Source: Pseudomonas saponiphila
Lineage (GTDB): Bacteria; Pseudomonadota; Gammaproteobacteria; Pseudomonadales; Pseudomonadaceae
DNA length: 64,000 nucleotides
Direction of reading: 5' to 3'
NCBI RefSeq assembly: GCF_900105185.1
Contig: NZ_FNTJ01000001.1
Coordinates: forward strand, 4,546,501 to 4,610,500
Shown here: positions 1 through 9,504 of the stretch, one piece after another
Position numbering within the stretch: the first letter of the stretch is position 1
Layout of the letters: each line of letters starts with the position of its first letter
Notes under the pieces: generated by a model
Told to the model about the DNA's origin: nothing
Seen by the model: the letters and a program-made list of their open reading frames with translations, nothing else
The model's database searches: none
Program-made: the position numbers and the translations under genes

Positions 1-1223
1 ACCGTGACCTGATCAAAGCCGATGCCCAGGCGTTCGGCGATCCGCTCGCGGGTCACCTGGGGTGCCTGGCTCGGCGCCCAGGCTTCACAGCGCCCGTCGA
101 CAAAGCGCGCCACCGCCACCATCGGCTCCATGGGCGCCTGGGCCAGGTGCGGCAGGTAATAAGTGGCCTCCAGGCTGCTCGCGGCTTTGCTCATGGCCTC
201 ATCCGGATTACCGGTGCTGCGCACCACCTTGCCCGGTTGCTGTGCCGCCGCCTCCAGTTCCTTGCGGTATTGGACGGAGTTGTAGCCGGCATTGGCCCCG
301 TCGTCCCACTCGATCTTCAAGGCATCACGACCCTTGATTGCCGCCCAGGTATTGCTCGCCACCACCGCCACGCCCCCCAGGGGCTGGAACTCGGAAGGCA
401 CGGGACGACTGTCGATGGGCAGCACCCTGATCACTCCCGGCACCTTGAGGGCCGCACTGTCATCCACCGACTTGACCTTGCCGCCATAGACCGGGGGCCG
501 CGCCACCGCCGCGAACAGCATGCCTTCAAAATGCACATCGGCGCCGTACACCGCGCGGCCGTTGACGATGTCCTGGCCGTCGATGGCGCGAGTCGCTTCC
601 TTGCCGATATAGCGAAACTCCGACGGCTGCTTCAGGCGCAGACTGTCCCGGGCCGGTACCGCCAGAGCCCCCGCCGCTGCGGCCAGGGCGCCATAGCCCA
701 GTTCGCGCCCGCTGGGTTGGTGAACCACCTTGTGCAACTGCGCCCGGCACTCGCTCGGCGCTACACGCCACTGCTCGGCAGCCGCCTGTTCCAGCATGGT
801 CCGCGCAGCAGCGCCGCAACGCCGCATGGGTTCGTACCAATGGCGCATGCTGCGCGAGCCGTCGGTGTCCTGATTGCCAAAGCGCGCTTCGTCCCCCGGC
901 GCCTGCCTGACCTTGACCTGGGCCCAATCGGCCTCCAGCTCATCGGCCACCACCATGCTCAGGCTGGTACGCACCCCCTGGCCCATCTCCGAACGGTTGC
1001 AGATCACCGTCACGCTGCCGTCACTGGCAATGCTCACATAGACCTTGGGATCGTCGACCCAGCCGTGGGGCATGCCATCGGCACCAAATTTCTTGTCCTC
1101 GGCAAACGCCTGCTGCCAGCCCCAACTGGCCGCCAGTACCAGGGCTCCGGTGGCGCCCACGCCCTTGAGAAAACCACGGCGACTGAGGTTGCTCAGGGCA
1201 AAATCACTGGGTAAAGAGCTCAT
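1..1223 (-). CDS. Molybdopterin-binding oxidoreductase large subunit, isoquinoline 1-oxidoreductase beta-like (partial, C-terminus off window)
   Basis: Large molybdenum-cofactor subunit of the xanthine dehydrogenase family, IorB type, which hydroxylates N-heterocycles or oxidises aldehydes in the periplasm. About 407 N-terminal residues are visible, out of roughly 750 in the family. A twin-arginine signal is clear: SRRGFLKG at residues 14-21, then a hydrophobic stretch ending near AFAED, so Tat export of the folded enzyme is expected. The MGQGVRTSLSMVVADELEAD segment near residue 80 is typical of the family. The ATG at 1223 overlaps the stop of the 2Fe-2S subunit gene by 4 nt (ATGA), so the two are translationally coupled. 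The true substrate cannot be told from sequence. Confidence 0.9.
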   Translation of the reverse strand, partial: MSSLPSDFALSNLSRRGFLKGVGATGALVLAASWGWQQAFAEDKKFGADGMPHGWVDDPKVYVSIASDGSVTVICNRSEMGQGVRTSLSMVVADELEADWAQVKVRQAPGDEARFGNQDTDGSRSMRHWYEPMRRCGAAARTMLEQAAAEQWRVAPSECRAQLHKVVHQPSGRELGYGALAAAAGALAVPARDSLRLKQPSEFRYIGKEATRAIDGQDIVNGRAVYGADVHFEGMLFAAVARPPVYGGKVKSVDDSAALKVPGVIRVLPIDSRPVPSEFQPLGGVAVVASNTWAAIKGRDALKIEWDDGANAGYNSVQYRKELEAAAQQPGKVVRSTGNPDEAMSKAASSLEATYYLPHLAQAPMEPMVAVARFVDGRCEAWAPSQAPQVTRERIAERLGIGFDQVT

Positions 1224-1690
1224 GCCTTGGCCTCCTGCAGATGGTTGGCCGCCTGGCGGATCGCGGTCTTGATCCGGTTATAGGTGCCGCAGCGGCAGAT
1301 ATTGCCGAGCATCGCCTCTTCGATCTGTTCATCACTGGGATTGGGATGGATCTTGAGCAGGGCCGTGGCGGACATGATCTGCCCGCCCTGGCAGTAGCCG
1401 CACTGGGCCACCGCCGTATCCAGCCAGGCTTGCTGCACCACCTGCCCCACCGGGTCGTTGTGCAGATAATCGATGGTGCTGACATTCTTGCCCAGCACCG
1501 TACCGACCGGGGTGATGCAACTGCGCGCCGGGTCGCCGTCGACATGCACGGTGCAGGCACCGCACAGGCCCATGCCGCAACCGAATTTGGTGCCGCTATA
1601 ACCCGCCACATCGCGGATGGCCCACAACAGCGGCATGTCCTCGGTGACGTCCAGGGGATGATCTTGACCATTGAGCTTCAGGGTAATCAT
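1220..1690 (-). CDS. 2Fe-2S subunit of molybdenum hydroxylase, isoquinoline 1-oxidoreductase alpha-like
   Basis: Small electron-transfer subunit, 156 aa, with two [2Fe-2S] centres. The plant-ferredoxin-like cluster uses C38, C43, C46 (CGMGLCGAC) and C58. The second uses C97 and C100 (CGYCQGGQ) with C132 and C134 (CRCGTY). This layout is diagnostic of the small subunit of xanthine dehydrogenase-type enzymes. The ATG at 1690 was preferred over a GTG two codons upstream because family members begin MITL.NG. It has no signal peptide, so it probably rides out through Tat with the large subunit. It is the first gene of a two-gene (or longer) leftward operon; c-type cytochrome partners, if any, lie outside the window. 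Confidence 0.93.
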   Translation of the reverse strand: MITLKLNGQDHPLDVTEDMPLLWAIRDVAGYSGTKFGCGMGLCGACTVHVDGDPARSCITPVGTVLGKNVSTIDYLHNDPVGQVVQQAWLDTAVAQCGYCQGGQIMSATALLKIHPNPSDEQIEEAMLGNICRCGTYNRIKTAIRQAANHLQEAKA

Positions 1691-1870
1691 GGGCACGCCC
1701 GCATTCTATGAGGTGATGGGGTCGAGCCATCTGCCACGCGGCAATGCGAATGAGGTGCGCGCAGATCGGCTCAGGCTAATCGGGCTCTCTTGTGAAGACG
1801 GGGCTTCACCGGGCCTTTGGGGACGACAAATACTTACATTGTTAGCAAGCTAAGTTAAGCCGCCGGACAT

Positions 1871-1904
1871 AAAAAAGCCTTGCAGGGTGTGCACCGTGCA
1901 AGGC
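1871..1904 (-). terminator. Intrinsic terminator of the murB operon
   Basis: GCCTTGCA (1877-1884) pairs with TGCAAGGC (1897-1904). On the minus strand the stem is followed by TTTTTT, about 40 nt beyond the murB stop. This is a classic Rho-independent terminator. Confidence 0.85.
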
Positions 1905-1941
1905 CTCTGGCTCAAGCGCTGAGCTTAGTTCAAGAGTCGCC

Positions 1942-2961
1942 TCAATACAGATTCGGCTCCATCTCCAGCTCGACACTGAAACGCTCGACGATATCGCGCT
2001 GGATCCGCCGGGCCAGCTCCAGCAGTTGCAGGCCGGTGGCCGTGCCGTAGTTCACCAGCACCAGGGATTGCAGGCGATGGACCCCGGCATCGGCTTCACG
2101 AAAGCCCTTCCAGCCCGCCTGCTCGATCAGCCAGCCGGCCGCCAGCTTGACCTGCCCATCGGCCTGGGGATAACCCACCAGCCCCGGATAGGCCTGCTTG
2201 ATCTGCGCCGCCAGCAGCGCCGGGACCACCGGGTTCTTGAAGAAACTGCCGGCATTGCCAAGCACCGCCGGGTCGGGAAGTTTCTCGCTGCGGATACTGC
2301 AGATCGCCCGACTGACATCGCTGGCCGTCGGGTGCTCGATGCCCTGCTCGTTCAGGCGCTGACGCACCGGACCGTACTCAAGGTGCAGGTGATCGACGCG
2401 ATTGAGGACAAAACGCACCCGCAAGATCAACCAGCGACCGGCCTCATGCTTGAACAGGCTGTCGCGGTAAGCGAATTGGCACTGGGCCAGGTCGAAGTCG
2501 CGCAATTCACCGGTGTGCCGGTCCAGGGCGGTCAGGCCGGCGAACACGTCCTTGATCTCCACGCCATAGGCGCCGATGTTCTGCATCGGCGCAGCGCCCA
2601 CGGTACCGGGAATCAGGCTCAGGTTCTCCAGCCCGGACAAGCCCTGCTCCAGGGTCCACAGCACGAAGGGATGCCAGGTTTCCCCGGCCTCGGCTTCCAC
2701 CACCACCCGCTGCCCATCGTCACTGAGCAAACGGATGCCGCGGCTGGCCATGCGCAGCACCAGGGCCCGGATATCCGCGGTCAGTAGCAGGTTGCTGCCG
2801 CCACCGATCACCAGCAAGGGCAACTGCTGCGCGGCGCAATAGGCCAGGGCTTCGCGCACGTCGTCGTCGCTGTGGGCCTGGGCAAAGCGCAGGGCCTTGA
2901 CCTCGACGCCGAAGCTGTTGAACGGCTTGAGCGAGACATCGGACTGAATCTGCAGGGTCAT
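1942..2961 (-). CDS. murB: UDP-N-acetylenolpyruvoylglucosamine reductase MurB
   Basis: Cytoplasmic FAD enzyme, 339 aa, that reduces UDP-GlcNAc-enolpyruvate to UDP-MurNAc using NADPH, the second committed step of peptidoglycan synthesis. The FAD-binding domain carries GGGSN (53-57) and IPGTVGAAPMQNIGAYG (117-133). The C-terminal MurB domain has the proton-donor serine in GNAGSFFKNP (S239) and ends with a glutamate-containing tail (E335). Length and tail fit type I MurB as in E. coli. It is the last gene of the operon, and its ATG overlaps the stop of the upstream phosphatase gene by 4 nt (ATGA). Confidence 0.97.
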   Translation of the reverse strand: MTLQIQSDVSLKPFNSFGVEVKALRFAQAHSDDDVREALAYCAAQQLPLLVIGGGSNLLLTADIRALVLRMASRGIRLLSDDGQRVVVEAEAGETWHPFVLWTLEQGLSGLENLSLIPGTVGAAPMQNIGAYGVEIKDVFAGLTALDRHTGELRDFDLAQCQFAYRDSLFKHEAGRWLILRVRFVLNRVDHLHLEYGPVRQRLNEQGIEHPTASDVSRAICSIRSEKLPDPAVLGNAGSFFKNPVVPALLAAQIKQAYPGLVGYPQADGQVKLAAGWLIEQAGWKGFREADAGVHRLQSLVLVNYGTATGLQLLELARRIQRDIVERFSVELEMEPNLY

Positions 2962-3422
2962 AACCGTCCCTTCAATTCGATCACCAACCGGTCACAGGCA
3001 TCCTCGATCAGGTCCAGCACCTGCTCGAAGCCCTGCTCACCGTCGTAATACGGGTCCGGCACTTCATCCAGCGGCGCCTGGTAGCGACGCAGGAACAGGT
3101 CCAGCTCGGCTTTACCCCCGGCCGGCTGCAAGGCCTTGAGGTTGCGCAGGTTGCTCTGGTCCATGGCGAAAATCAGGTCATACACGGCGAAATCGGCGCT
3201 GCCGACCTGCTGCGCCCGTTGCACCGAAAGGTCGTAGCCACGGCGCAAGGCCGCCTGCTGGCTGCGTGAATCAGGGGCCTTGCCGATATGCCAGTCGCTG
3301 GTGCCAGCCGACGCGACCTGCACCTGATCGCCCAGGCCGGCCGCGCGCAACTTGTGGCGCAGCACACCCTCGGCAGTGGGCGAGCGACAGATATTGCCCA
3401 GGCAGACGAACAGAACCCGCAT
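2958..3422 (-). CDS. Low-molecular-weight protein tyrosine phosphatase
   Basis: Small cysteine phosphatase of 154 aa. The P-loop CX5R is at the N-terminus (C7-LGNICR13-S, preceded by RVLFV), and the general-acid loop is DPYY near residue 123. Such enzymes dephosphorylate tyrosine kinases or small phosphoesters; in many Gram-negatives they accompany envelope polysaccharide genes. Here it lies between kdsB and murB with overlaps at both ends. The ATG at 3422 shares one base with the kdsB stop (TGATG) and is preferred over an upstream TTG. No cognate BY-kinase is in the window, so the substrate is unknown. Confidence 0.93.
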   Translation of the reverse strand: MRVLFVCLGNICRSPTAEGVLRHKLRAAGLGDQVQVASAGTSDWHIGKAPDSRSQQAALRRGYDLSVQRAQQVGSADFAVYDLIFAMDQSNLRNLKALQPAGGKAELDLFLRRYQAPLDEVPDPYYDGEQGFEQVLDLIEDACDRLVIELKGRL

Positions 3423-4186
3423 CAAGCCTCCAGCAGGCGCCGAACGCGCTCAAGGTCTTCGGCGGTATCGACGCCGGTGGGTGGGGCCTCCAGAGCATCG
3501 GCGACATGAATCCGCACGCCGTGCCACAAGGCACGCAACTGCTCCAGGGATTCGGTGTTTTCCAGCCAGCACGGGCCCCAGCTGACGAAGTCATGGAGGA
3601 AACCGGCGCGATAGGCATAGATGCCGATGTGGCGCCGGTAAGGCACGCCTTCCGGCAAGTGCTCATGACTCTTGGCGAAGGCATCCCGCGCCCAGGGCAA
3701 GGTGGCACGGCTGAAGGTCAGGGCCAGACCGTTGAGGTCGGTGACCACCTTGACCACGTTGGGATTGAACAGCGTCTGCACATCCTCGATCGGCTCGGCC
3801 AGGGTGGCCATGCGCGCCTCGGTGTGGGCGGCCAGGTTGGCGGCCACCTGATCGATCACCGAAGGCGGGATCAGCGGCTCGTCGCCCTGGACGTTGACCA
3901 CGATGGCATCCGCCGCCAGGCCAAGCTGGCTGGCGACTTCCGCCAGGCGATCGGTTCCTGAGTTGTGATCTTCCCGGGTCAGCAGCGCTTGCGCGCCAAA
4001 GCCCTGGCACGCCTCGACGATACGCGGGTCGTCGGTGGCCACCACCACCCGCTCGGCGCTGCTCTTGCAGGCCTGCTCCCAGACCCACTGGATCATCGGC
4101 TTGCCGGCGATCAGTTGCAGAGGCTTGCCCGGCAGGCGGGTGGAGGCGAAACGCGCCGGAATGACCACGGTAAAGGCGCCGCTCAT
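3422..4186 (-). CDS. kdsB: 3-deoxy-manno-octulosonate cytidylyltransferase KdsB
   Basis: CMP-KDO synthetase, 254 aa. It activates KDO with CTP for transfer to lipid A. The nucleotidyltransferase signature [17 protein letters not shown] lies at residues 7-23, and [11 protein letters not shown] near residue 100 is the metal/CTP-binding loop. Full length for the family. It sits between a Trm112-like gene (4-nt overlap) and the LMW phosphatase gene, in the same transcript as lpxK, which also serves lipid A assembly. Confidence 0.97.
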   Translation of the reverse strand: MSGAFTVVIPARFASTRLPGKPLQLIAGKPMIQWVWEQACKSSAERVVVATDDPRIVEACQGFGAQALLTREDHNSGTDRLAEVASQLGLAADAIVVNVQGDEPLIPPSVIDQVAANLAAHTEARMATLAEPIEDVQTLFNPNVVKVVTDLNGLALTFSRATLPWARDAFAKSHEHLPEGVPYRRHIGIYAYRAGFLHDFVSWGPCWLENTESLEQLRALWHGVRIHVADALEAPPTGVDTAEDLERVRRLLEA

Positions 4187-4368
4187 TTGTCCAGACGCTC
4201 TTCGGCGGTCAGGGTACGGGCTTCGCTTTCCAGCATCACCGGGATGCCGTCGCGGATCGGATAGGCCAGGCCGGCGCCCTTGCTGATCAGCTCGGTCTTG
4301 TCGGCGCTGAGTTTGAGCGGGCCCTTGCAGATCGGGCAGGCCAGGATGTCGAGCAGTTTGGTGTCCAT
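4183..4368 (-). CDS. Trm112-family zinc-ribbon-like protein (YcaR-like)
   Basis: 61-aa protein of the Trm112/UPF0434 family. It begins [20 protein letters not shown], with one CPIC pair, and has the family signature [13 protein letters not shown] at 35-47. Eukaryotic Trm112 activates methyltransferases; the bacterial role is less certain. The position between lpxK and kdsB is common in gamma-proteobacteria. Its stop overlaps the kdsB start by 4 nt, suggesting coupled translation. Confidence 0.92.
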   Translation of the reverse strand: MDTKLLDILACPICKGPLKLSADKTELISKGAGLAYPIRDGIPVMLESEARTLTAEERLDK

Positions 4369-4391
4369 GAGGTTTCCCTGGATAAAAGCGA

Positions 4392-5402
4392 TTAAGGCAA
4401 CAGACGATCAGGCAGCAGGCGCATCAGCTGGGTATCGAACCAGGTGATGAAGGCCGCGGACGGCACCGCATCCACCGCCAGGTACCACCAGTCGGCCGCC
4501 GCGAATTCACGGCACTTGACCGCATCTTTCTCGGTCATGACCAACGGCAATGACGGGGTGAAGGCCAGGGCCTGCGCACTGTATTGAGCGTGATCGGCAA
4601 ATGCATGGGGGACAGGCCGCCAGTGTAGCGTTTCAAGGGTATTGAAGAAACGCTGGGGGTTGCCGATGCCGGCCACCGCGTGCACCGCCTGCCCTGGCGC
4701 GAAGTGCTCCACCGGGCGGCGCTCGCCACTCTGCAGATTGACCAGCGCCGAAGGCTTGAGATGGAAGGCAAAACCGTCGGCGCGATCATCAAGAGCGCCG
4801 TTGTAGAGCAGTGCATCGACACTCTGCAAGCGTTCCACCGGCTCGCGCAGGGGCCCGGCCGGCAGGCAGCGCCGGTTGCCCAGGCCACGGGCAGCGTCGA
4901 TCAGCACCAGCTCCAGGTCACGGGCCAGGCGGTAATGCTGCAGGCCGTCGTCAGAGAGAATCAGGTCCAGCGGTTCGGCGGCCAGCAAGGCCTGTACCGC
5001 GCGGCTGCGATCCGGATCGATCATCAGCGGCACGCCACAGCGCTGGACGATCAGCAGCGGTTCATCACCGGCCACCGCGGCGCTGTCCGCGGCCGTCACC
5101 CGCCAGGGCAGTTGCGGCGGCTTGGCGCCATAGCCGCGACTGACCACCCCGACCCGCAGGCCGAGGCGCTGACAGTGCGCCACCAGCCACAAGATCAGCG
5201 GCGTCTTGCCCGTGCCGCCAACGGTAATGTTGCCCACTACGATCAACGGCACCGGCGGCTGATAGATCGCCCCCTCGCCCGCCAGAAAGCGCCGGCGCTT
5301 GCCCACCACCACTCGGCGGTACAGGCATTCCAGAGGCTGCAGCAGTTTCAGCGCGGGGTGGCCGTTGTACCAGGCGGCGAGCAAACGATCGGAGAATGCC
5401 AT
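4392..5402 (-). CDS. lpxK: Tetraacyldisaccharide 4'-kinase LpxK
   Basis: Inner-membrane kinase, 336 aa, that phosphorylates the 4' position of the lipid A disaccharide to give lipid IVA. The P-loop is [12 protein letters not shown] at 57-68. The N-terminal segment (about 1-35) is amphipathic/hydrophobic, as expected for membrane association. The start overlaps the exbD stop by a single base. Its place downstream of exbB-exbD and upstream of kdsB makes this an envelope-biogenesis operon. Confidence 0.97.
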   Translation of the reverse strand: MAFSDRLLAAWYNGHPALKLLQPLECLYRRVVVGKRRRFLAGEGAIYQPPVPLIVVGNITVGGTGKTPLILWLVAHCQRLGLRVGVVSRGYGAKPPQLPWRVTAADSAAVAGDEPLLIVQRCGVPLMIDPDRSRAVQALLAAEPLDLILSDDGLQHYRLARDLELVLIDAARGLGNRRCLPAGPLREPVERLQSVDALLYNGALDDRADGFAFHLKPSALVNLQSGERRPVEHFAPGQAVHAVAGIGNPQRFFNTLETLHWRPVPHAFADHAQYSAQALAFTPSLPLVMTEKDAVKCREFAAADWWYLAVDAVPSAAFITWFDTQLMRLLPDRLLP

Positions 5403-5830
5403 CAGGGTGCCGGCGCCGCCTCGACGGTGGTCATGCGCAGGTGGCTGAAACCGAGCTTGCCGGCCGCATCCATGGCAGTGATCACCGCTTGGTGTTGAGT
5501 CTTGCCGTCGGCGCTGATGGACAGCGGCAGATGGGGGTCCCCCGCCGACTCCTTCTGCAAGGCCTCGATCAGGGTGGCCAGGTCATTTTTCGGCAGGACC
5601 TGATTGTTGACCGAGAACACCCCGTCGGCGCTGATGGCGATATCCAGCTGCTTGACCTCCTGGTCTTCGGCGGGTGAGCCGCTGACCGCTTCCGGCAGGT
5701 CGACCCGCAGCTCGGTTTCCCGGGTAAAGGTGGTGGTGACGACGAAAAACAGCAGCAGGATGAACACCACGTCAATCAATGACGCGAGGTTGATGTCCAC
5801 GGTTTCCCGGGGTTTGCGACGGAATTTCAC
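5402..5830 (-). CDS. ExbD/TolR-family proton-channel subunit
   Basis: 142-aa ExbD/TolR-type protein. It has a short cytoplasmic N-terminus, one transmembrane helix (about 16-37, [19 protein letters not shown]) with the membrane aspartate needed for proton flow, and a periplasmic domain. It partners the ExbB-like protein encoded just upstream (4-nt overlap). The pair energises an unidentified TonB- or TolA-like partner. It is located with lpxK rather than tonB or tolA, so calling it exbD or tolR by name would be over-precise. Confidence 0.92.
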   Translation of the reverse strand: MKFRRKPRETVDINLASLIDVVFILLLFFVVTTTFTRETELRVDLPEAVSGSPAEDQEVKQLDIAISADGVFSVNNQVLPKNDLATLIEALQKESAGDPHLPLSISADGKTQHQAVITAMDAAGKLGFSHLRMTTVEAAPAP

Positions 5831-6462
5831 GCTTTGCCCTCGGCCAGGTCGACATCGCGGTCACCCTGGATCACTTCCACCAGCTTGATCGCTTCCTGTT
5901 CCATGCCCACCACCAGCTCATCGACCCGACGTTGCAGGAAGCGATGGAAGAACACCGAAGGAATCCCCACCATCAGCCCCGCGGCGGTGGTGATCAAGGC
6001 CTTGGAAATACCGCCGGCCAGCACGTGGGCGTTGGTGGTCATGCCCGAGCCCATGAACGAACTGAAGATGTCGATCATGCCCAGCACCGTGCCCAAGAGG
6101 CCCAGCAGCGGGGCCATGGCGGCGATGGTGCCGAGGGCATTGAGGTAGCGCTCCAGCTCGTGGATCACGCGGGCCGCCGCCTCTTCGATGCATTCCTTCA
6201 TGATCTCGCGACCATGCTTGGAATTGGCCAGGCCCGCGGCGAGGATCTCTCCCAGGGGCGAATCGGCACGCAGCTCCTTGAGCTTTTCCTTGTTCAGTTG
6301 CTTGTCCTTGATCCAGCGCCAGACCTGACCCAACAGATGGGGCGGGGTGACTCGGCTGGCCCGCAGGGTCCACAAACGCTCGGCAATGATGCCCACAGCC
6401 GCGATGGAACTCAGAATGATCGGCAACATCATCCAGCCGCCGGATTTGACCAATTCCCACAC
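5827..6462 (-). CDS. ExbB/TolQ/MotA-family proton-channel protein
   Basis: 211-aa protein with three transmembrane segments. One is N-terminal (about 8-28), and a pair in the C-terminal half (about 110-135 and 150-175) includes the conserved APLLGLLGTVLGMIDIF region. It forms the stator ring around ExbD. A longer reading from 6492 exists, but GTG at 6462 is chosen because GAGGGG lies 9 nt upstream and the product then begins MWELVKSGGW as in relatives. It is the first gene of the minus-strand envelope operon. Confidence 0.92.
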   Translation of the reverse strand: MWELVKSGGWMMLPIILSSIAAVGIIAERLWTLRASRVTPPHLLGQVWRWIKDKQLNKEKLKELRADSPLGEILAAGLANSKHGREIMKECIEEAAARVIHELERYLNALGTIAAMAPLLGLLGTVLGMIDIFSSFMGSGMTTNAHVLAGGISKALITTAAGLMVGIPSVFFHRFLQRRVDELVVGMEQEAIKLVEVIQGDRDVDLAEGKA

Positions 6463-6579
6463 AGTGACAGTCCCCTCGAAAAAGTGCGCCACTCTAACAT
6501 AGGGGCTGGACGCACCGAAGACCGTGATGTCGCATGCTCACGGGCTTTAATAACTCACGGTTATTTAAGGCATTAATGC

Positions 6580-8796
6580 TCAATCGCGCCAGAAACGCCG
6601 CTGCGCGCGCAGGCTTTGCACGGGCCCGAAAGTCCCCAGGCGCAGTGTCAGCGCTCCTTGATCGGCGCTGTCATGAACCGCCAGCCCCAGCCGTCGATAG
6701 CGCGCCAGCACCTCGGCATGGGGATGACCGAAGGCGTTGCCCCGCCCGCGGGAAATCAGCACCGCTGTCGGTCGCAGGCGCTGCAGCAGGGCCATGGACG
6801 AAGAAGTGCGGCTGCCATGATGGGGCGCCTGCAACCAGTGGGTGTGCACCGCCAGCGCACTGGCGAGCAGGGCCCGTTCGGCATGCACGTCGATGTCGCC
6901 GGTGAGTAACAGCCGCTCGCCTCGAGCCTCGACCTGCAACACGCAGGAAGCCTGGTTGCCATCGGTCGCCGCCGACCATTGCCAAAGCCGAAAGCGCACC
7001 CCATTCCATTGCCAGCCCAGGCCTGACTCGCACGGCTGTGCCTGCAAGGCGGCGGGCAATGCCCCGGGCTCGCCGCTGCGCACCCGGGCCACATCGATTC
7101 CGCGCCAGACCGCGAGGGCGCCACCGGCATGATCGTTATCGGCATGACTGAGCAGCATCAGGTCCAGTTGCCTGACCCCCAGTTTGCGCAAGGTTGGCAG
7201 CACCACCCGCTCGCCGAGATCGAAATCCCCCACCCGGGCGCCGGCATCGTAGAGCATGGCGTGATCGCGGGTGCGCAGGAGCATCGACAGCCCCTGCCCC
7301 ACGTCCAGTTGCCAGACCTCCACTTCCCCCTCGTGCAGCACCGGCTCGGGCGGCCAGAAGGCCAATAGCAGCAGCGGCCCCCCCAGCACCCGCAGCGGTA
7401 CACCGCTGGGCAGGAGCAACAGCAAGGCCCCCAGGGCACTGAGCCCCCAAAGCCACCAGGGCAGCAACGGCGCTACCCAGGCCGGCCAGGCACCGGCGAT
7501 CACCCCCAATAGGCGGAACAGCCCATCCAGCAGCCCCCCGGCCAGCCACAGCAAGCCCTCGCCCACATGAGGCAGCGGCAGCAGCAGACAACCCAGCAGC
7601 GCCGGCGGCAGCACCAGCAGACTGATCCAGGGCACCGCCAGCAGATTGGCCAGGGGACCGCTGAAGCTGATGGGCAACCCCAGGGCCAGCAGCGGCGGCA
7701 GCAAGCCAATGGCGATCAGCCACTGAGCCCGGCTCCAGGCCTGCCACCAGCGCCAGCGCCCCAGGCGCCCGGCGAAGGTGAGAAGCAGGATCGCCACCGC
7801 GGCAAACGACAGCCAGAATCCCGGCTGCAAACTGGCCAGGGGCTCGAACAGCAACACCGCATTCAACGCCAGCAGCCAGGGTCGCCAGACGCCCAGATGG
7901 CGAAAGCGCAGCCGCCAGAGCAGGACCAGGGCGACCATCACGCAAGCCCGCTGCACCGGCACATCGAACCCGGCCAGCAGGCCGTAGCCCAGGGCCCCGA
8001 GAAAGGCCAGGGCACAGGCCCAGGGCAGCCACGGCCGGCGCTCGGGCCAGACGCCCCAGCGGGCCAGCCCGGCCACTGCGAGGTAGATCACCCCGGCCAG
8101 CAGGCTGATGTGCTGACCGGAAATCACCATCAGGTGAACCGTGCCGGTGTCCTGCAGCACCTGCCAGTCCTGGCGCGTCAGACCCGAGCCGTCGCCCATC
8201 ACCAGTGCCGCCAGCCCGGCGCCACGCCCTTGTGCCTCGACATCCAGCAGGCGCTGGCGCAGCCCCTCGCGCCAGGCCAGGCGCGCGGGCCTGAGCAACT
8301 GCCCGGCCTTGACCGTGCCGGTGGCCCCGATGCGCCGCGCCAGCAGCCAGGCCTGGTAATCGAACCCCTGGACATTGAGCAGGCCGGCAGGACGCCGCAG
8401 CTTGACCGCCAGGCGCCAACGCTCGCCACTGTGCAGCGGCGGGGCGTCGTGCCAGGCCAGGCGTATCCGCCGCGGCAGTCGCTCGCGCCGGGCCTGGGCG
8501 GCCTGCAGTTCAAAGCGCACCACGCCCTGGCCCTGCTCCGGCAAACCACTGACCTGCCCCTCCAGCCAGCGGGTTTGCCCTTCCAGGCCAGGAGCCAGGC
8601 GATCATCCAGGGCCCAATGCCCGGAGATGCAAGCCCAGGCGAAACCGAAGAGAAAAAATGCCACGGGATGTGTACGAAAAGGCAGCAGCATCAGCCCCAC
8701 CACCGACATCGCCAGCAGCAGCCAGACCGGCGGCAGCACCGGCAGAAAACCCAGCGCCAGCAGCCCCGCGGCCAGCGCCAGCAACCCCGTCCCCAT
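6580..8796 (-). CDS. comEC: DNA internalisation competence protein ComEC/Rec2
   Basis: 738-aa polytopic inner-membrane protein that forms the channel for single-stranded DNA during natural transformation. It has N-terminal hydrophobic segments (about 1-60), an OB-like soluble region, the multi-helix Competence domain in the middle (about 210-480), and a C-terminal metallo-beta-lactamase-like domain. That domain holds LLSHADNDHAGG and the later HHGSR motif, a proposed nuclease site that degrades the non-transforming strand. Full length with no frameshift. It is divergent from the DUF2062 gene. Its presence does not by itself show natural competence in this strain. Confidence 0.93.
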   Translation of the reverse strand: MGTGLLALAAGLLALGFLPVLPPVWLLLAMSVVGLMLLPFRTHPVAFFLFGFAWACISGHWALDDRLAPGLEGQTRWLEGQVSGLPEQGQGVVRFELQAAQARRERLPRRIRLAWHDAPPLHSGERWRLAVKLRRPAGLLNVQGFDYQAWLLARRIGATGTVKAGQLLRPARLAWREGLRQRLLDVEAQGRGAGLAALVMGDGSGLTRQDWQVLQDTGTVHLMVISGQHISLLAGVIYLAVAGLARWGVWPERRPWLPWACALAFLGALGYGLLAGFDVPVQRACVMVALVLLWRLRFRHLGVWRPWLLALNAVLLFEPLASLQPGFWLSFAAVAILLLTFAGRLGRWRWWQAWSRAQWLIAIGLLPPLLALGLPISFSGPLANLLAVPWISLLVLPPALLGCLLLPLPHVGEGLLWLAGGLLDGLFRLLGVIAGAWPAWVAPLLPWWLWGLSALGALLLLLPSGVPLRVLGGPLLLLAFWPPEPVLHEGEVEVWQLDVGQGLSMLLRTRDHAMLYDAGARVGDFDLGERVVLPTLRKLGVRQLDLMLLSHADNDHAGGALAVWRGIDVARVRSGEPGALPAALQAQPCESGLGWQWNGVRFRLWQWSAATDGNQASCVLQVEARGERLLLTGDIDVHAERALLASALAVHTHWLQAPHHGSRTSSSMALLQRLRPTAVLISRGRGNAFGHPHAEVLARYRRLGLAVHDSADQGALTLRLGTFGPVQSLRAQRRFWRD

Positions 8797-8935
8797 CAGC
8801 CAGCCCCTCCTTGGCAGTCCCTACTCTGGGCTTAGCCGAGGATCGGCGGCGCGGTTTTATCATTTGTCACAATGTCTGAATTTGCCCTGACTAGAATCCG
8901 TTCATAATCGCGACCTGATCCAACCGAGAAGCCTT

Positions 8936-9451
8936 ATGCCCCGGCGCTTATTCAAACGTTACATGCCAGATCCGGCCAGCATCCGGGAACACAAGTCCTT
9001 ACGCTTTCTTGGCACGCTGTTGCATGACGCCAACCTCTGGCACCTCAATCGACACTCCGTGGCCCGTGCCATGGCGGTGGGTTTGTTCGCCGCCTTCATC
9101 CCCATTCCGATGCAGATGCTGCTGGCCGCGGCGCTGGCGGTCTGGCTGCGGGCCAACATGCCCATCAGCGTCAGCCTGGTGTGGTTGACCAACCCCATCA
9201 CCATGCCGCCGGTGTTCTTCTGCACCTATCAACTGGGGGCCTGGCTGATGAACGTGCCGGCCCGCACCCTGCCGGACGAATTGACCTGGGAGTGGATCAG
9301 CGGTCAGCTCAGCACCCTGTGGCAACCCTTTCTCCTGGGCTCGGTGGTGGCCGGGCTGGTGCTGGGAGCCACGGCCTATTGCCTGACCATGCTCTATTGG
9401 CGCTGGTGGGTCGCGCGCCAGTGGCGCAGGCGCAAGCAGCAGCGCCCATGA
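8936..9451 (+). CDS. DUF2062 domain membrane protein
   Basis: 171-aa membrane protein of the DUF2062 family. It begins MPRRLFKRYMPDP and has hydrophobic segments at about 45-70, 75-100 and 130-155. The RHSVARAMAVGLFAAFIPIP and NPITMPPVFF stretches are typical. No biochemical function is established. The Arg/Lys-rich tail (RQWRRRKQQRP) is probably cytoplasmic. It is transcribed divergently from comEC and ends against a shared terminator facing the ABC exporter genes. Confidence 0.88.
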   Translation: MPRRLFKRYMPDPASIREHKSLRFLGTLLHDANLWHLNRHSVARAMAVGLFAAFIPIPMQMLLAAALAVWLRANMPISVSLVWLTNPITMPPVFFCTYQLGAWLMNVPARTLPDELTWEWISGQLSTLWQPFLLGSVVAGLVLGATAYCLTMLYWRWWVARQWRRRKQQRP

Positions 9452-9456
9452 ACAAC

Positions 9457-9486
9457 GAAAACGGCCTCTCGAGGGAGGCCGTTTTC
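9457..9486. terminator. Bidirectional terminator between convergent genes
   Basis: GAAAACGGCCTC and its complement GAGGCCGTTTTC form a stem flanked by A and T runs. It ends the DUF2062 gene rightward and the ABC exporter operon leftward. Confidence 0.85.
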
Positions 9487-9504
9487 ATCAGACGCGCAAA
9501 CCAT

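Noticed and set aside
7136..8419. 427-aa minus-strand frame and 422-aa plus-strand frame (7567-8835) over comEC
   Set aside because: Both are low-complexity Gly/Ala/Arg or Gln/Pro translations in shadow frames of comEC.
8866..8935. Promoter for the DUF2062 gene (TTGTCA, TTGCCC and TAGAAT-like boxes)
   Set aside because: No pair has a 16-18 bp spacer with two good boxes, so no promoter was called.
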